Assembly (NCBI GenBank): GCA_023898745.1
Contig: CP060237.1
Coordinates: 682,001 to 746,000 of the forward strand
Length of the DNA stretch: 64,000 nucleotides
Direction of reading: 5' to 3'
Source: Alphaproteobacteria bacterium
GTDB lineage: Bacteria > Pseudomonadota > Alphaproteobacteria > G02398745 > G023898745
The notes below the pieces were generated by a model that was given only the letters and a program-made list of their open reading frames with translations, was not told the DNA's origin and did no database searches. The number at the start of each line of letters is the position of its first letter. Positions within the stretch are counted from its first letter, which is position 1. The translations under genes were made by a program, and so were the position numbers. Shown piece by piece: positions 34,243 to 43,530 of this stretch.

Positions 34243-35709
34243 TTGGATAAACGGTTCGAATTATTAAAAAAAATTAACCATGCGCTGCTCTGTATTTCTT
34301 TAACACAATGCAGCTCTGCTGGATCCGATGTTAGTCAGCAAGGAGCAGAGATAAAGAAGACCAAACGTCTATATCAATTTCATTATGTACAAAGAGGGGA
34401 GGGGCTATCTAATATTGCAAGGCGATATGATATGTCCGAAAAAGATCTGCTTCACATCAATCAAATGAAAAGCTCTAGACAGGTATATTTAGGACAAAGG
34501 TTGCATGTACATAAGAAGAATTTTGATGAATTTAAAACAATTCCAATTGTTGAGGGTGATCAAGCAAATGAGTTTACCGATCTAAATGTTGATAAAGCAA
34601 GAACAAAGGAATCGCTAGAGTTTGCAGAGGCAAATAAAGAGACGACTGATAATATTAAACATGCTTTGTTATTGCCTCTTGTGGGTATTGGCGCTTTGGT
34701 AGCTGGGGCTGGAAAGGCACTTTCTTCTCTTTTTAATAAATCTGCAGAAGCGGGTACAGGCAGTTTCTTTGGCGGGTCTTCTTCTGGTGGAGGAGGGGAT
34801 TTGCCTTTAGCAGACGGAAATGGTGGTGGTAGTGATATTGACTTGCCTACATATCCTGCTACGCAAACTGCGAAACCTAAGTTGCCTGTTTCCGATAATA
34901 ACATTCCTGATATTTTCAAATCTTCAAAGCCCGCTACTCAAGAAGATACAGGCATGGATCTCTTAAAAAAAGGCGCAGCATTGGCTGTGGGAGGTGGAGT
35001 ATTAGGTTTAGGTATGTGGGGTGTGAGTAAACTTTTAGATAAGAGTAATGAGAATAGAGCGAGAATTGAAAAAGAACTCTCTCATGAAGCTTGTGTGCGT
35101 ATGGCAATGGGTTGGCCGCTTAGTTATCAAGATAGAAAGTTTACCTATGTAAATCCTAAACTTAAAGAAGCTGGCATTTTTATTAAAAACACCCAAAGAG
35201 AGTTGTTTGTTGTGCCGGCGTTTCCTGGAAAGATTATTGATATACAGAAGCCAAACAAGAGAGATGATCGATACACAGTAACCATTAAACATGGTTGCAA
35301 TAATCTAGTGACCGTATATGGAAATCTTAGAATTCCGTTTGAAGGCAATGTGAAGCCTGAAGATTTGGTAGATGTATATGTGTCAAGAACTGACCCAATT
35401 GGTTTGATTGATCCGGATACAGATTTATTTTTTGCTGTGAAGCAGATACAGCCAGGAAAAGACGCGGATAGTGTTAATTATGAATTCCAGCAAGTCGCCA
35501 AACGAACAGCTCGTCTTATGAGGGATTCGCAAGTGCAAAATGGAAAAATAGAGGTTGGTGGTATGTATTTTGAGGTTGCGGATAACGGAAAGGATTATTA
35601 CCATAAAACACTTTTATTTAAGAAAAAAAGAGTGACAGATATTTATCAAAAAGACCCGCTTGCATTTTTGCCAGGCCGCTCGTTGTCACATTTACACAGC
35701 AGCAAATAA
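34243..35709 (+). CDS. LysM lipoprotein with degenerate M23-like domain (NlpD-like)
   Basis: 488 residues starting at TTG. Residues 1-23 look like a lipoprotein signal with lipobox LTQC (Cys 23). A LysM domain follows (FHYVQRGEGLSNIARRYDMS ... INQMKSSRQVYLGQRLHV, about 45-90), binding peptidoglycan. Then come a hydrophobic Gly/Ala stretch, a Gly/Ser-rich linker and a C-terminal domain (FPGKIIDIQKPN ... YTVTIKHGCNNLVTVYGNLR). That domain looks like LytM/M23 but without the HxxxD and HxH zinc ligands, as in NlpD/EnvC activators of amidases. An envelope role in cell separation is inference. Its 3' end overlaps grxD by 18 bp. Confidence 0.78.
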   Translation: MDKRFELLKKINHALLCISLTQCSSAGSDVSQQGAEIKKTKRLYQFHYVQRGEGLSNIARRYDMSEKDLLHINQMKSSRQVYLGQRLHVHKKNFDEFKTIPIVEGDQANEFTDLNVDKARTKESLEFAEANKETTDNIKHALLLPLVGIGALVAGAGKALSSLFNKSAEAGTGSFFGGSSSGGGGDLPLADGNGGGSDIDLPTYPATQTAKPKLPVSDNNIPDIFKSSKPATQEDTGMDLLKKGAALAVGGGVLGLGMWGVSKLLDKSNENRARIEKELSHEACVRMAMGWPLSYQDRKFTYVNPKLKEAGIFIKNTQRELFVVPAFPGKIIDIQKPNKRDDRYTVTIKHGCNNLVTVYGNLRIPFEGNVKPEDLVDVYVSRTDPIGLIDPDTDLFFAVKQIQPGKDADSVNYEFQQVAKRTARLMRDSQVQNGKIEVGGMYFEVADNGKDYYHKTLLFKKKRVTDIYQKDPLAFLPGRSLSHLHSSK

Positions 35710-35997
35710 TTTTTGCAACTCTTGCGTATCATACATTTCTCGTATGATATCACTTCCGCCAATAAATTTTTGTTTTATATATACCTGCGGTAGCGTTGGC
35801 CAGTTTGAAAATTCTTTAATATTTTGACGGAGCTCTTGATCTTTTAAGACATCCAAATCTTTAAATTCAATATTAAGCTGTTTAAAAATTTGCACAACAA
35901 TTGCTGAAAAACCACATGCAGGGAAATCCTTAGTTCCTTTCATAAATACAACTACATCATTTTCATTTATAATTTTTTGAATATCTTTTTTATTCAT
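35692..35997 (-). CDS. grxD: Monothiol glutaredoxin (Grx4 type)
   Basis: 101 residues, typical of the CGFS glutaredoxins that carry and deliver [2Fe-2S] clusters. FMKGTKDFPACGFSAIVVQI holds the CGFS active site. WPTLPQVYIKQKFIGGSDI supplies the glutathione-binding TLPQVY and GG motifs. It overlaps bolA by 8 bp in the order bolA-grxD; BolA and CGFS glutaredoxins form heterodimers, so the pairing supports both calls. Confidence 0.95.
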   Translation of the reverse strand: MNKKDIQKIINENDVVVFMKGTKDFPACGFSAIVVQIFKQLNIEFKDLDVLKDQELRQNIKEFSNWPTLPQVYIKQKFIGGSDIIREMYDTQELQKLFAAV

Positions 35998-36211
35998 CTC
36001 TTGTTCCTTCTATTTTTAAGCTAAGAGCATGGATTTCATTTCCAACCCAACTTCCTAAAATGGCGTAGATTTTTTGATGTTGCTCGATGCGTGATAGGTT
36101 GTTAAAACATTTATCTTTTACAGATAAGGTGACATGATAATCATCACCGGCAACCTGAATCTGCGCATCTGGCAGATGTTGAAGAATTTTTTCATAGACT
36201 TGCTGTTTCAT
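35990..36211 (-). CDS. bolA: BolA-family protein
   Basis: 73 residues, at the short end for the BolA/YrbA family. The pattern LPDAQIQVAGDDYHVTLSVKD and LSRIEQHQKIYAILGSWVGN (family RvxrHrxVyxxL) with EIHALSLKI at the end is clear. It partners with the CGFS glutaredoxin encoded immediately downstream and overlapping by 8 bp. Confidence 0.9.
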   Translation of the reverse strand: MKQQVYEKILQHLPDAQIQVAGDDYHVTLSVKDKCFNNLSRIEQHQKIYAILGSWVGNEIHALSLKIEGTRDE

Positions 36212-36271
36212 ATGATTGGAAAAATGAATGCCTTTTCTTATTATAATGGAGTGTAATTTTTAATACTATTA

Positions 36272-37546
36272 TTAAGTTTGTTGACTCTTAAAACCCAAAA
36301 AACTCTTCATTTTGGTGTAGTATTTAATGATATTATCTTTTAAAAGATATCTTATAAGTGCTTTAAAGCTCACGATGTTCACATCAGTCGTGATGCACAT
36401 CTTCTTAACAATCTTAATCCATATAGGGCTAAAGGAAATCGATAAAACAGTCAAACCAATGATTTGCATCTCTTCTTCGCCTAATAAGATCTTTAAACTT
36501 TTTGCTTTACTGACAAGCAAGAAAGAAAACTCTCCAATTTGCGCTAAAAGAATACCAACAATTAAAGCATCTGACCAGGATAAACGGAAGAGCCTCAATA
36601 GGAGGGTGTTTGCAATGGATTTTCCAACTGTAACAATAAAAAGAAATGCTATGAAGCTCCATAGATTCTGCAAGAGGTATTGAAAATCAATCAACGAACC
36701 GACAGAAAAGAAGAATACGGTGAGCAAGATTGTTTGAATGGGTTTAATTTTATTCAAGAGTATTTTGCGTTGTTCTGTATTCCCTAAAAATAATCCAGCC
36801 AAAAAAGCCCCTAAAGGTTGAGAAAGTCCAATTTGGGAAGCAATCCAAGATGCTGCAACACAAAAAGTAAATGAGGTCAGAGTAACTAGCTCTGTGTCAT
36901 TGAACACAACCCGTGAAAAAGGAAGGGAGATGTTTTCTGTTGTAGTAAGAAATAATATTAGCCCTATGATGAGCATAAAAGAAAATACAATTTTAAGGAA
37001 AATTTCAGGACTAAAATGTCCATGTGTCATGCTTTCCAAAAACATAATCATAGGAATAATAGCAAGATCTTGTGCTACGAGAATAGCAATTGTTCGTTGA
37101 CCGTTCTCAGTATCGGTTTGTTTGAGTGTTTCAAGGATTTTGACGATGACGCTGGTTGATGACAGAGCCACAATAAATCCAAATAGCACGGTTAGAATCA
37201 TGCTCCATTTAAAATAAAACGAGAGAGCATACATCAACAAGAAACTTATAAGAATTTGTCCTAAAGACGTTCCCAGGGCAATTTTCCATATATTTTTAAG
37301 TTTATTGAGATGTAACTCGAACCCAACCGCAAACATCAGAAATATAATTCCCAACTCAGAAGCAAACGAAATTGTTTCTCTTGATGAAACAACAGCGAAT
37401 CCTGAAGGTCCCAAGACCATGCCGCATAAGATATAGCCTAAAATAGGTGGTTGTTTAACCCATGAAAAAATCAGCCCTCCAGCTAACGCAAATAAAACAA
37501 TAAGCGTTATTTGTGTTAACTCTAGGTCCATAGATTCTTTTTTCAC
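36272..37546 (-). CDS. CPA2-family monovalent cation:proton antiporter (KefB-like membrane domain)
   Basis: 424 residues with about 12 membrane segments. Features of the Na+/H+ exchanger (CPA2) domain are ILGYILCGMVLGPSGFAVVS, FLMFAVGFELHLNKLKNIW, FIVALSSTSVIVKIL and FLAGLFLGNTEQR. The TrkA-N/RCK cytoplasmic domain that completes KefB/KefC (about 600 residues) is missing; the protein stops after a short basic tail. It therefore resembles the short KefB-like/GerN-type exchangers. Substrate (K+ or Na+) cannot be read. It is divergent from murF. Confidence 0.87.
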   Translation of the reverse strand: MKKESMDLELTQITLIVLFALAGGLIFSWVKQPPILGYILCGMVLGPSGFAVVSSRETISFASELGIIFLMFAVGFELHLNKLKNIWKIALGTSLGQILISFLLMYALSFYFKWSMILTVLFGFIVALSSTSVIVKILETLKQTDTENGQRTIAILVAQDLAIIPMIMFLESMTHGHFSPEIFLKIVFSFMLIIGLILFLTTTENISLPFSRVVFNDTELVTLTSFTFCVAASWIASQIGLSQPLGAFLAGLFLGNTEQRKILLNKIKPIQTILLTVFFFSVGSLIDFQYLLQNLWSFIAFLFIVTVGKSIANTLLLRLFRLSWSDALIVGILLAQIGEFSFLLVSKAKSLKILLGEEEMQIIGLTVLSISFSPIWIKIVKKMCITTDVNIVSFKALIRYLLKDNIIKYYTKMKSFLGFKSQQT

Positions 37547-37696
37547 ATATTATAGTTAATTCTAGTACAATTTATCGTTGCGAATCTATATAAAATTTAA
37601 ACTAATTTATACATACTCAAGGATTTAGCGATATGTTAATTTGTTTGTGACTGAGATAATATGACCTATATCCTTTCGAATGAAACAAAAAAAATA

Positions 37697-38839
37697 ATGT
37701 GGACCGCGAAGAAAATTGCAAAGATACTTAATACTCCATATGAAGGGCGAGATATTGAGGTTGAAAACTTCCATTTTGATACGAGGTTGTTGGGTAAAAA
37801 TGACTGTTTTATTGCTTTGGATAAGGGTCATGAGTATCTAAAAAATTCTGGTGCTGTGTTAACAATTGGTGAGCATGATGCAGATTTAATTGTGAAGAAT
37901 TCCCATAAGGCGTTGTGGCAATTGGCAGAATATGCGCGAGATCATAGTAAAGCAAAGAGAATTGCAATTACTGGAAGTGTCGGAAAGACAACAACTAAGC
38001 ATTTTCTGCATCAAGCATTGTCGCAAGTTTATAAAAATGTTGTTGCATCGGATAAGAGTTATAATAATCACATTGGCGTTCCATTAACGTTAACAAAACT
38101 AAAAGAAGATACGGATATCGGGATTTTTGAAATAGGTTCAAATCATCCTGGGGAAATTGCCCCGTTGAGTAAGCTGGTTCAGCCTGATATTGCGGTGGTA
38201 ACAAATATTTCTGAAGCACATATTGGAAATTATAAAGATGGTTTAGAGGGCATTCGAAAAGAAAAGTTTTCTATTAAAGATGGGTTAAAGAAAGAGGGAA
38301 TTTTTATCGGTCCAGATGTAATGTTTCAAGATGTGGATGTATCTTTTCCTCAAGAGCACCATAAAAAAAATCTTTCTATTGTTATAGAAATTTTAAAAGC
38401 TTTAGGTATTTCACTGCATCAAATTGATTTTTCAAAATTAACCGTACCCTCTTCGAGAGGCAAGATTCACAAAATCACTCTAAACGGAAAGCGACTTACA
38501 ATCATCGATGATGCATATAACGCACCATATCTTGGCATGAAGGCCGCGCTATATGAATTGTCGAAATATCAGGGCAGAAGGGTTGCTGTGTTGGCTGATA
38601 TGGGTGAATTGGGCGAGCATGAAGACAGATTGCATAAAGAGATAATAAATTATGCAAGGTCCTTAAGTATTGATGAAATTATTCCATGTGGGTCGTTATT
38701 TGCAAAGGTCTTAAAAGTAAAGCCTGTAGACAAGGCAAATCTTTTGGAATGGTTCAAAGATGGTGATAGCATTTTATTTAAAGGTTCTAATGTAAGCGGT
38801 TTAGGGCGTGTTGTGCAGAAAATTTTAAATAAAATTTGA
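37697..38839 (+). CDS. murF: UDP-MurNAc-tripeptide:D-Ala-D-Ala ligase
   Basis: 380 residues, short against the usual 450. MurF adds D-Ala-D-Ala to the peptidoglycan precursor in the cytoplasm. ATG 37697 gives MWTAKKIAKILNT, which fits the family start; the frame continues to 37661 but those 12 codons add nothing recognisable. The ATP-binding loop IAITGSVGKTTTKHF, VASDKSYNNHIGVPLTLTKL, EIGSNHPGEI and IDDAYNAPYLGMKAAL (family DDxYNANPxSM) are present. The NAxxTHL stretch seems shortened. With murG, dapA, asd and glmS in the window it indicates a working peptidoglycan pathway. Confidence 0.92.
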   Translation: MWTAKKIAKILNTPYEGRDIEVENFHFDTRLLGKNDCFIALDKGHEYLKNSGAVLTIGEHDADLIVKNSHKALWQLAEYARDHSKAKRIAITGSVGKTTTKHFLHQALSQVYKNVVASDKSYNNHIGVPLTLTKLKEDTDIGIFEIGSNHPGEIAPLSKLVQPDIAVVTNISEAHIGNYKDGLEGIRKEKFSIKDGLKKEGIFIGPDVMFQDVDVSFPQEHHKKNLSIVIEILKALGISLHQIDFSKLTVPSSRGKIHKITLNGKRLTIIDDAYNAPYLGMKAALYELSKYQGRRVAVLADMGELGEHEDRLHKEIINYARSLSIDEIIPCGSLFAKVLKVKPVDKANLLEWFKDGDSILFKGSNVSGLGRVVQKILNKI

Positions 38840-38893
38840 AAATTACAAAAGATTTGTGATAAAAAATTTTTAGTGACGTTTGAGTTTTTTATT

Positions 38894-41803
38894 ATGCTGA
38901 TCTTTTTCTATTTATATTCAAGCACTTTAAGAAAAGTAGTCAAACTCACTCCTCCGCCTTTAAATTTGCAGCGAGATTTTTGTAGAGTTAATCCACTTTC
39001 TTTTCATCAATCGCATTTTTCAGTAGCAGAATCGCGCAATATTCCTGCAGCTCCTTCAAGCTTTGAAGGCGTTGACAATCCAAAGGTGAGGACTGAGCTG
39101 CCTGCAGTAGAATTATTTGACACCCCTCCGCCTCCTACTCCTATTTTCAAGAGTGGCAAATCTGTGCGCAAAATTCAAAGTTTTGAACCCGCGATATTAT
39201 TTTCAAATACATCTAACGCTTCTTGTATAGCAACTATTTCAGCAGAAGATGTTGCCAGAGAGTTAGTTAAAAAAGACATATGCCAAACCCTTCCAAAGTC
39301 TCAAAAAAAAATCACCTGGTGGGAAAATTTAGGTTTTGTTACTAAAAAAGGCGTAAGATTTGCTTCAGCTAAAGTGCTTCGCTTAAATATGGAAGATTTT
39401 TTGGCTTTGGATTGTGAATTTTCAGATTTAAGTAAGGGCGGTAGGGTCGTAAGCCTTGGTATTGTGCGAATGAACAATTTTCGTATCACTGATACCTACG
39501 ATCAACTGATCAATCCTGGAAAGCCTATCCATCCGAAAGTAGAGCAGTTAACCAAACTAAAATGGAAGGATTTGGAAGAAGATTTAAAATCAGAGGGGTG
39601 GAAAGAATTAATAGGAGAGCCAAAATTTGAGGAAGTGGCAGAAGATATTTTAAGGTATATTCGGAATGCAAGAATATTGGTTTTTTTCAACAAATATAGA
39701 GATTTGCAATTTTTAAACAAAGAATTAGAACTTGCCGGGTATAGCTATAGGCTAGAAGATCGACATGAGACTGTTGATTTATCGGAACTGCCTGAATTTT
39801 CCCGCAAAAGCTTGTCTACAGCATGTGCTAAGCATAACATTCGAATACAGGCGCATGATGCATTATCTGATGCGCGGGGCACAGCTCAACTTTTCATCCA
39901 AGAGGTTCTTGAGAAGAAGTTAGCATTCCCCTTTGGTATTGATTTAAGTCGTTTTCATAACTTATCACCTCTTCTTCCAATATCAGAAACCCCGGGGGAG
40001 AATTTTTTTCGCAGGTCAGGTGTAAAGGGCGTTTTACCTGAAGCGATTTCTTTTTCTTCAAACTTTTTTGATTTTGATACAGGGTTGCATAGACCTTCCA
40101 TTTTAACTTTTTTTGGCGGTATGCAAACAAATTTTAAGGGCGTATACGTTAGATCAGTTGATGGCCCTGAAAAGTCTTTTTACGGATCGCCTCACGAAAC
40201 GGTTGATATTTTTCCTGGCAACCCAAAGACAACTTTGATTGGGGATATTATGAGTGCTTTGAGAGTAAAAGATGTCTTAGTAGATCATGAAAATGCCCAT
40301 CAATTGACAGAAGTTTTCGGTGTGTGTGAAGGAGGGTTTAATATCAGGGCTTATTTAGATATTGAGTATTTAGCATCTATACCACTTGATCCTAATGTGA
40401 AACATCTAATTCTTTTGTTAAATGATACAGGAAGGGATCGAAAAAGTTTAAAAGAGACTTTAGCAAAGCCTTTAGAGCGTTTTTTTAGTCGACAGTTTTT
40501 CGAATTTATCCATATGCCCTACGCAGACAGATGTTTAAACGATTACACCATCAAGTTCGATAAAAAAGATTGGACTATTTTTTCCGATACAAGAGATGAT
40601 GATAAGCGCTATATTAAGGCGCGTAAGGATGGTGAGCACGATTTGTCTATCACAGCTTATTTAAGCGACAATCGTGTTACAGTAGATGGCGTTGATTTAT
40701 CAACTTTAACCGAAAGCCTTTTAATTGCGCAGCCAAAAATTGATGTGAGGATTGCTTTTTTAAAAGCTGGTTTAGATAAAGCAATTCATTTGACTGGCGT
40801 GTCAAATGATCAGCTAATACGAAATATGCTTCATATGATTCCTCTTAGCAGTTTAAGAGATTTAAGCTCTTTAGGTATGGTAGAGTTTTCAAAAAAACTG
40901 ATTGAGCGTGCGCAGTTTGTGCAAAAAAATTCTTTAGGTGCGACGTATCTTGAGGGTCGAGGAATAGAGGACTTTAGTGGATTACGCTGGATGCCAGGTA
41001 TGTTCAACAATTTGCTGAAAGAATATTTTCCCGCAATTTGTGAGCCATATTTCAATAGAGATGGGGTGATGGTTGCGGCAGAATTTATTTTTTTTCAGCA
41101 TGACGGAAGTCGCTTAAAACATCCGGCAGGCAAGTTGACCTATGGTATTGCTAAGGGCGCTTTCTCAGATGTCACAAAAGGACCAATTGTTTTGCATGGG
41201 GAATATAAAGCCGAATCTTTGGTTGAAATTTTTGTAGAGTCTGTGATTGATGGTTACAACCTTTTTCAAGTTTTGAATAAATTAAAGAAGGAGAATACTC
41301 AGCTTTTTGCCACTGTTTGTAAAGCGCTTGGTATTTCAAATGCGTTTCGCATAAAAGCATGTGGTGGGATAAGTGAGTTTATTCATACGCCTTGTGAAAA
41401 GAAAACCAAGAAGGTTGTGATTATAGCTGACAAGGACAAGCCTGAAAATGTAGATGCAAAAAGGGAAATACGAGAAGCGGTTGAAAATTTTATTAACAGG
41501 GGATGTGAAGTGTTATTAACAGTTCCGATCGGTTCCTCAGAAAAGCTTGATATCAATGATGTTTACTTACAAGCTCCATCTTCTCAAAGAGAAGAAAAGG
41601 TTGCGGAAGTCTTATGTCAGGCATTGAGAATCTACAAGGCAAGTGATTTGGGTGAGAATGAAGAGCCGCTAGATAAAACCTTAGAGCGCGTAAGGATGCA
41701 AGCTGCTTTTTTGCACGCTTTGCCTAACAAACCCTCTAAAAGACTTCAAAAACTTCTTGCGCCTATTGTTGAAGAGCAGCTTTTGAAGCGGGGCAAAAGT
41801 TGA
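38894..41803 (+). CDS. DnaQ-like exonuclease fused to a Toprim (primase-type) domain
   Basis: 969 residues from ATG 38894 (MLIFFYLYSSTLRK, again a short hydrophobic start; a GTG at 38873 is the alternative). Residues about 168-345 form a DEDDh exonuclease: FLALDCEFSD (Asp 173, Glu 175), ILVFFNKYRDLQFLNKEL, and AHDALSDARGTAQLF (His 321, Asp 326). A middle region of about 300 residues is unassigned. From about 670, LEGRGIEDFSGLRWMPGM and the stretch to the end resemble primase/Toprim_3 proteins of plasmids and phages, with the acidic positions at Glu 782 (IFVESVIDG), Asp 846 and Asp 848 (IIADKDKPENVDAKREI) and KLDINDVYL near the end. No helicase motif was seen. An independent DNA-processing or DNA-targeting role is inference. 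Confidence 0.7.
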   Translation: MLIFFYLYSSTLRKVVKLTPPPLNLQRDFCRVNPLSFHQSHFSVAESRNIPAAPSSFEGVDNPKVRTELPAVELFDTPPPPTPIFKSGKSVRKIQSFEPAILFSNTSNASCIATISAEDVARELVKKDICQTLPKSQKKITWWENLGFVTKKGVRFASAKVLRLNMEDFLALDCEFSDLSKGGRVVSLGIVRMNNFRITDTYDQLINPGKPIHPKVEQLTKLKWKDLEEDLKSEGWKELIGEPKFEEVAEDILRYIRNARILVFFNKYRDLQFLNKELELAGYSYRLEDRHETVDLSELPEFSRKSLSTACAKHNIRIQAHDALSDARGTAQLFIQEVLEKKLAFPFGIDLSRFHNLSPLLPISETPGENFFRRSGVKGVLPEAISFSSNFFDFDTGLHRPSILTFFGGMQTNFKGVYVRSVDGPEKSFYGSPHETVDIFPGNPKTTLIGDIMSALRVKDVLVDHENAHQLTEVFGVCEGGFNIRAYLDIEYLASIPLDPNVKHLILLLNDTGRDRKSLKETLAKPLERFFSRQFFEFIHMPYADRCLNDYTIKFDKKDWTIFSDTRDDDKRYIKARKDGEHDLSITAYLSDNRVTVDGVDLSTLTESLLIAQPKIDVRIAFLKAGLDKAIHLTGVSNDQLIRNMLHMIPLSSLRDLSSLGMVEFSKKLIERAQFVQKNSLGATYLEGRGIEDFSGLRWMPGMFNNLLKEYFPAICEPYFNRDGVMVAAEFIFFQHDGSRLKHPAGKLTYGIAKGAFSDVTKGPIVLHGEYKAESLVEIFVESVIDGYNLFQVLNKLKKENTQLFATVCKALGISNAFRIKACGGISEFIHTPCEKKTKKVVIIADKDKPENVDAKREIREAVENFINRGCEVLLTVPIGSSEKLDINDVYLQAPSSQREEKVAEVLCQALRIYKASDLGENEEPLDKTLERVRMQAAFLHALPNKPSKRLQKLLAPIVEEQLLKRGKS

Positions 41804-41860
41804 TATTTTCTATAAAATCCTTTCTAATAAGTAAAGATAAATACACATTATATTAAAATT

Positions 41861-43528
41861 ATGCAGTACTCTTATGTTATGAAAGGTCTGGGCAAGGCAT
41901 TTCCTGGTGGAAAGCAGGTCCTAAAAGATATTTGGTTATCATTTATACCAGGTGCAAAAATTGGAATCATTGGTTCTAATGGGTCTGGAAAAACAACCTT
42001 GATGAAAATCATGGGCGGCACAGATCAAGATTTTACTGGTGAAGCTTGGGCGGCTAAGGGTATAAGAGTTGGATACTTACCACAAGAGCCAGAGCTAGAT
42101 TCGTCAAAAAATGTGTATGAAAATATTCTAGACAGCTTGGCGTATGAAAAGGGTTTATTAGATGAGTTCAATGAGGTGTCGGCGAAATTTTTAGAGCCAA
42201 TGTCTGACGACGAAATGAATGATTTACTTGAAAAACAAGGAAGGTTGCAAGAAGAGATTGATGCGTTAGATGCATGGAATTTAGAAAATCGCATTGAAGT
42301 AGCCATGACAGCATTAGGATGTCCTCCAAAAGATGCAAAAGTTGATGATATTTCAGGTGGTGAAAAGCGTCGTGTTGCATTAACAAAACTTTTGCTTGAA
42401 GAACCGGATATCCTTCTTTTAGATGAGCCAACAAACCATTTAGATGCATATTCGGTGAACTGGTTAGAGCGTTATTTGCAAGAATACAAAGGTACTGTTG
42501 TTTTAGTAACACACGATCGTTATTTCTTAGATAATGTTGTTTCCTGGATCTTGGAGCTAGATAGAGGTCAAGGTATTCCACATGAAGGCAACTATTCTTC
42601 CTGGTTGGAGGCTAAAGCAAAGCGTTTAAAGACAGAGCAAAAAAGTGAAGATGCTCAAGCGAAAAAAATGCAACAGGAGTTGGAGTGGATTAAACAGACA
42701 CCAAAAGGTCGTCAAACAAAGAGCAAATCCCGTATCACAGCATTTGAAAAGCTTAACGATAACTTCAATGATCGCATTTCTGAAGGAAGTATTGTTATCC
42801 CCGAAGGGCCTAGACTTGGAGAGAATGTAATTAAAGTTCAGAAAATTTCCAAAGGTTACGATGGTAGAATATTATTTGAGGATTTGAATTTTGATATTCC
42901 GAAGGGCGCTATCGTTGGTGTGATTGGTGCGAATGGTATGGGAAAGTCAACATTCTTACGTATTGTGACAGGTCAAGAAACAGCAGATAACGGAGGGGTG
43001 TCTATAGGGGATACAGCAAAATTGTCTTATGTGGATCAGTTGCGCACAGATTTGCGAGGTGAAAATACAGTTTGGGAAGAGATTTCAGACAAGAATGATG
43101 AAATTGATTTGGGTAAAAAATCTATCAATAGCCGTGCATATTGTAGCTGGTTTAATTTTAAAGGCGCAGATCAACAAAAAAAGATGCATCAATTGTCAGG
43201 AGGAGAGAGAAACCGTGTGCATTTAGCGAAACTGTTAAAGTCTGGTGGAAACGTTATCATTTTGGACGAACCAACCAATGATCTTGACATTGCAACTTTG
43301 CGTTCTCTGGAGGAGGCGTTGCTAAATTTCCAAGGGTGTATAATTGTAGTTTCTCACGATCGTTTCTTTTTAGATCGCATTGCCACGCATATGTTAGCGT
43401 TTGAAGGAGATGGAAACGTTGTCTGGCATGAGGGAAATTTTCAATCTTATGAAGAAGACAGAAAAAGACGCTTAGGAATTGAAGAGAATGAGCAAGAGCG
43501 TTTTAAATTTAGAAAGTTTAAGCATTAG
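41861..43528 (+). CDS. ettA: Energy-dependent translational throttle protein EttA
   Basis: 555 residues, the exact size class of EttA, an ABC-F ATPase that binds the ribosomal E site and gates initiation by energy level. Two ABC cassettes are complete: IGSNGSGKTTLMKIMGG, DISGGEKRRVALTKLL, LLLDEPTNHLDA; and GANGMGKSTFLRIV, QLSGGERNRVHLAKLL, IILDEPTNDLDI. The linker between them carries the basic motif (WIKQTPKGRQTKSKSRITAF). The N-terminus MQYSYVMKGLGKAFPGGKQV is typical of EttA rather than Uup. murG starts 2 bp after the stop. Confidence 0.96.
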   Translation: MQYSYVMKGLGKAFPGGKQVLKDIWLSFIPGAKIGIIGSNGSGKTTLMKIMGGTDQDFTGEAWAAKGIRVGYLPQEPELDSSKNVYENILDSLAYEKGLLDEFNEVSAKFLEPMSDDEMNDLLEKQGRLQEEIDALDAWNLENRIEVAMTALGCPPKDAKVDDISGGEKRRVALTKLLLEEPDILLLDEPTNHLDAYSVNWLERYLQEYKGTVVLVTHDRYFLDNVVSWILELDRGQGIPHEGNYSSWLEAKAKRLKTEQKSEDAQAKKMQQELEWIKQTPKGRQTKSKSRITAFEKLNDNFNDRISEGSIVIPEGPRLGENVIKVQKISKGYDGRILFEDLNFDIPKGAIVGVIGANGMGKSTFLRIVTGQETADNGGVSIGDTAKLSYVDQLRTDLRGENTVWEEISDKNDEIDLGKKSINSRAYCSWFNFKGADQQKKMHQLSGGERNRVHLAKLLKSGGNVIILDEPTNDLDIATLRSLEEALLNFQGCIIVVSHDRFFLDRIATHMLAFEGDGNVVWHEGNFQSYEEDRKRRLGIEENEQERFKFRKFKH

Positions 43529-43530
43529 TT

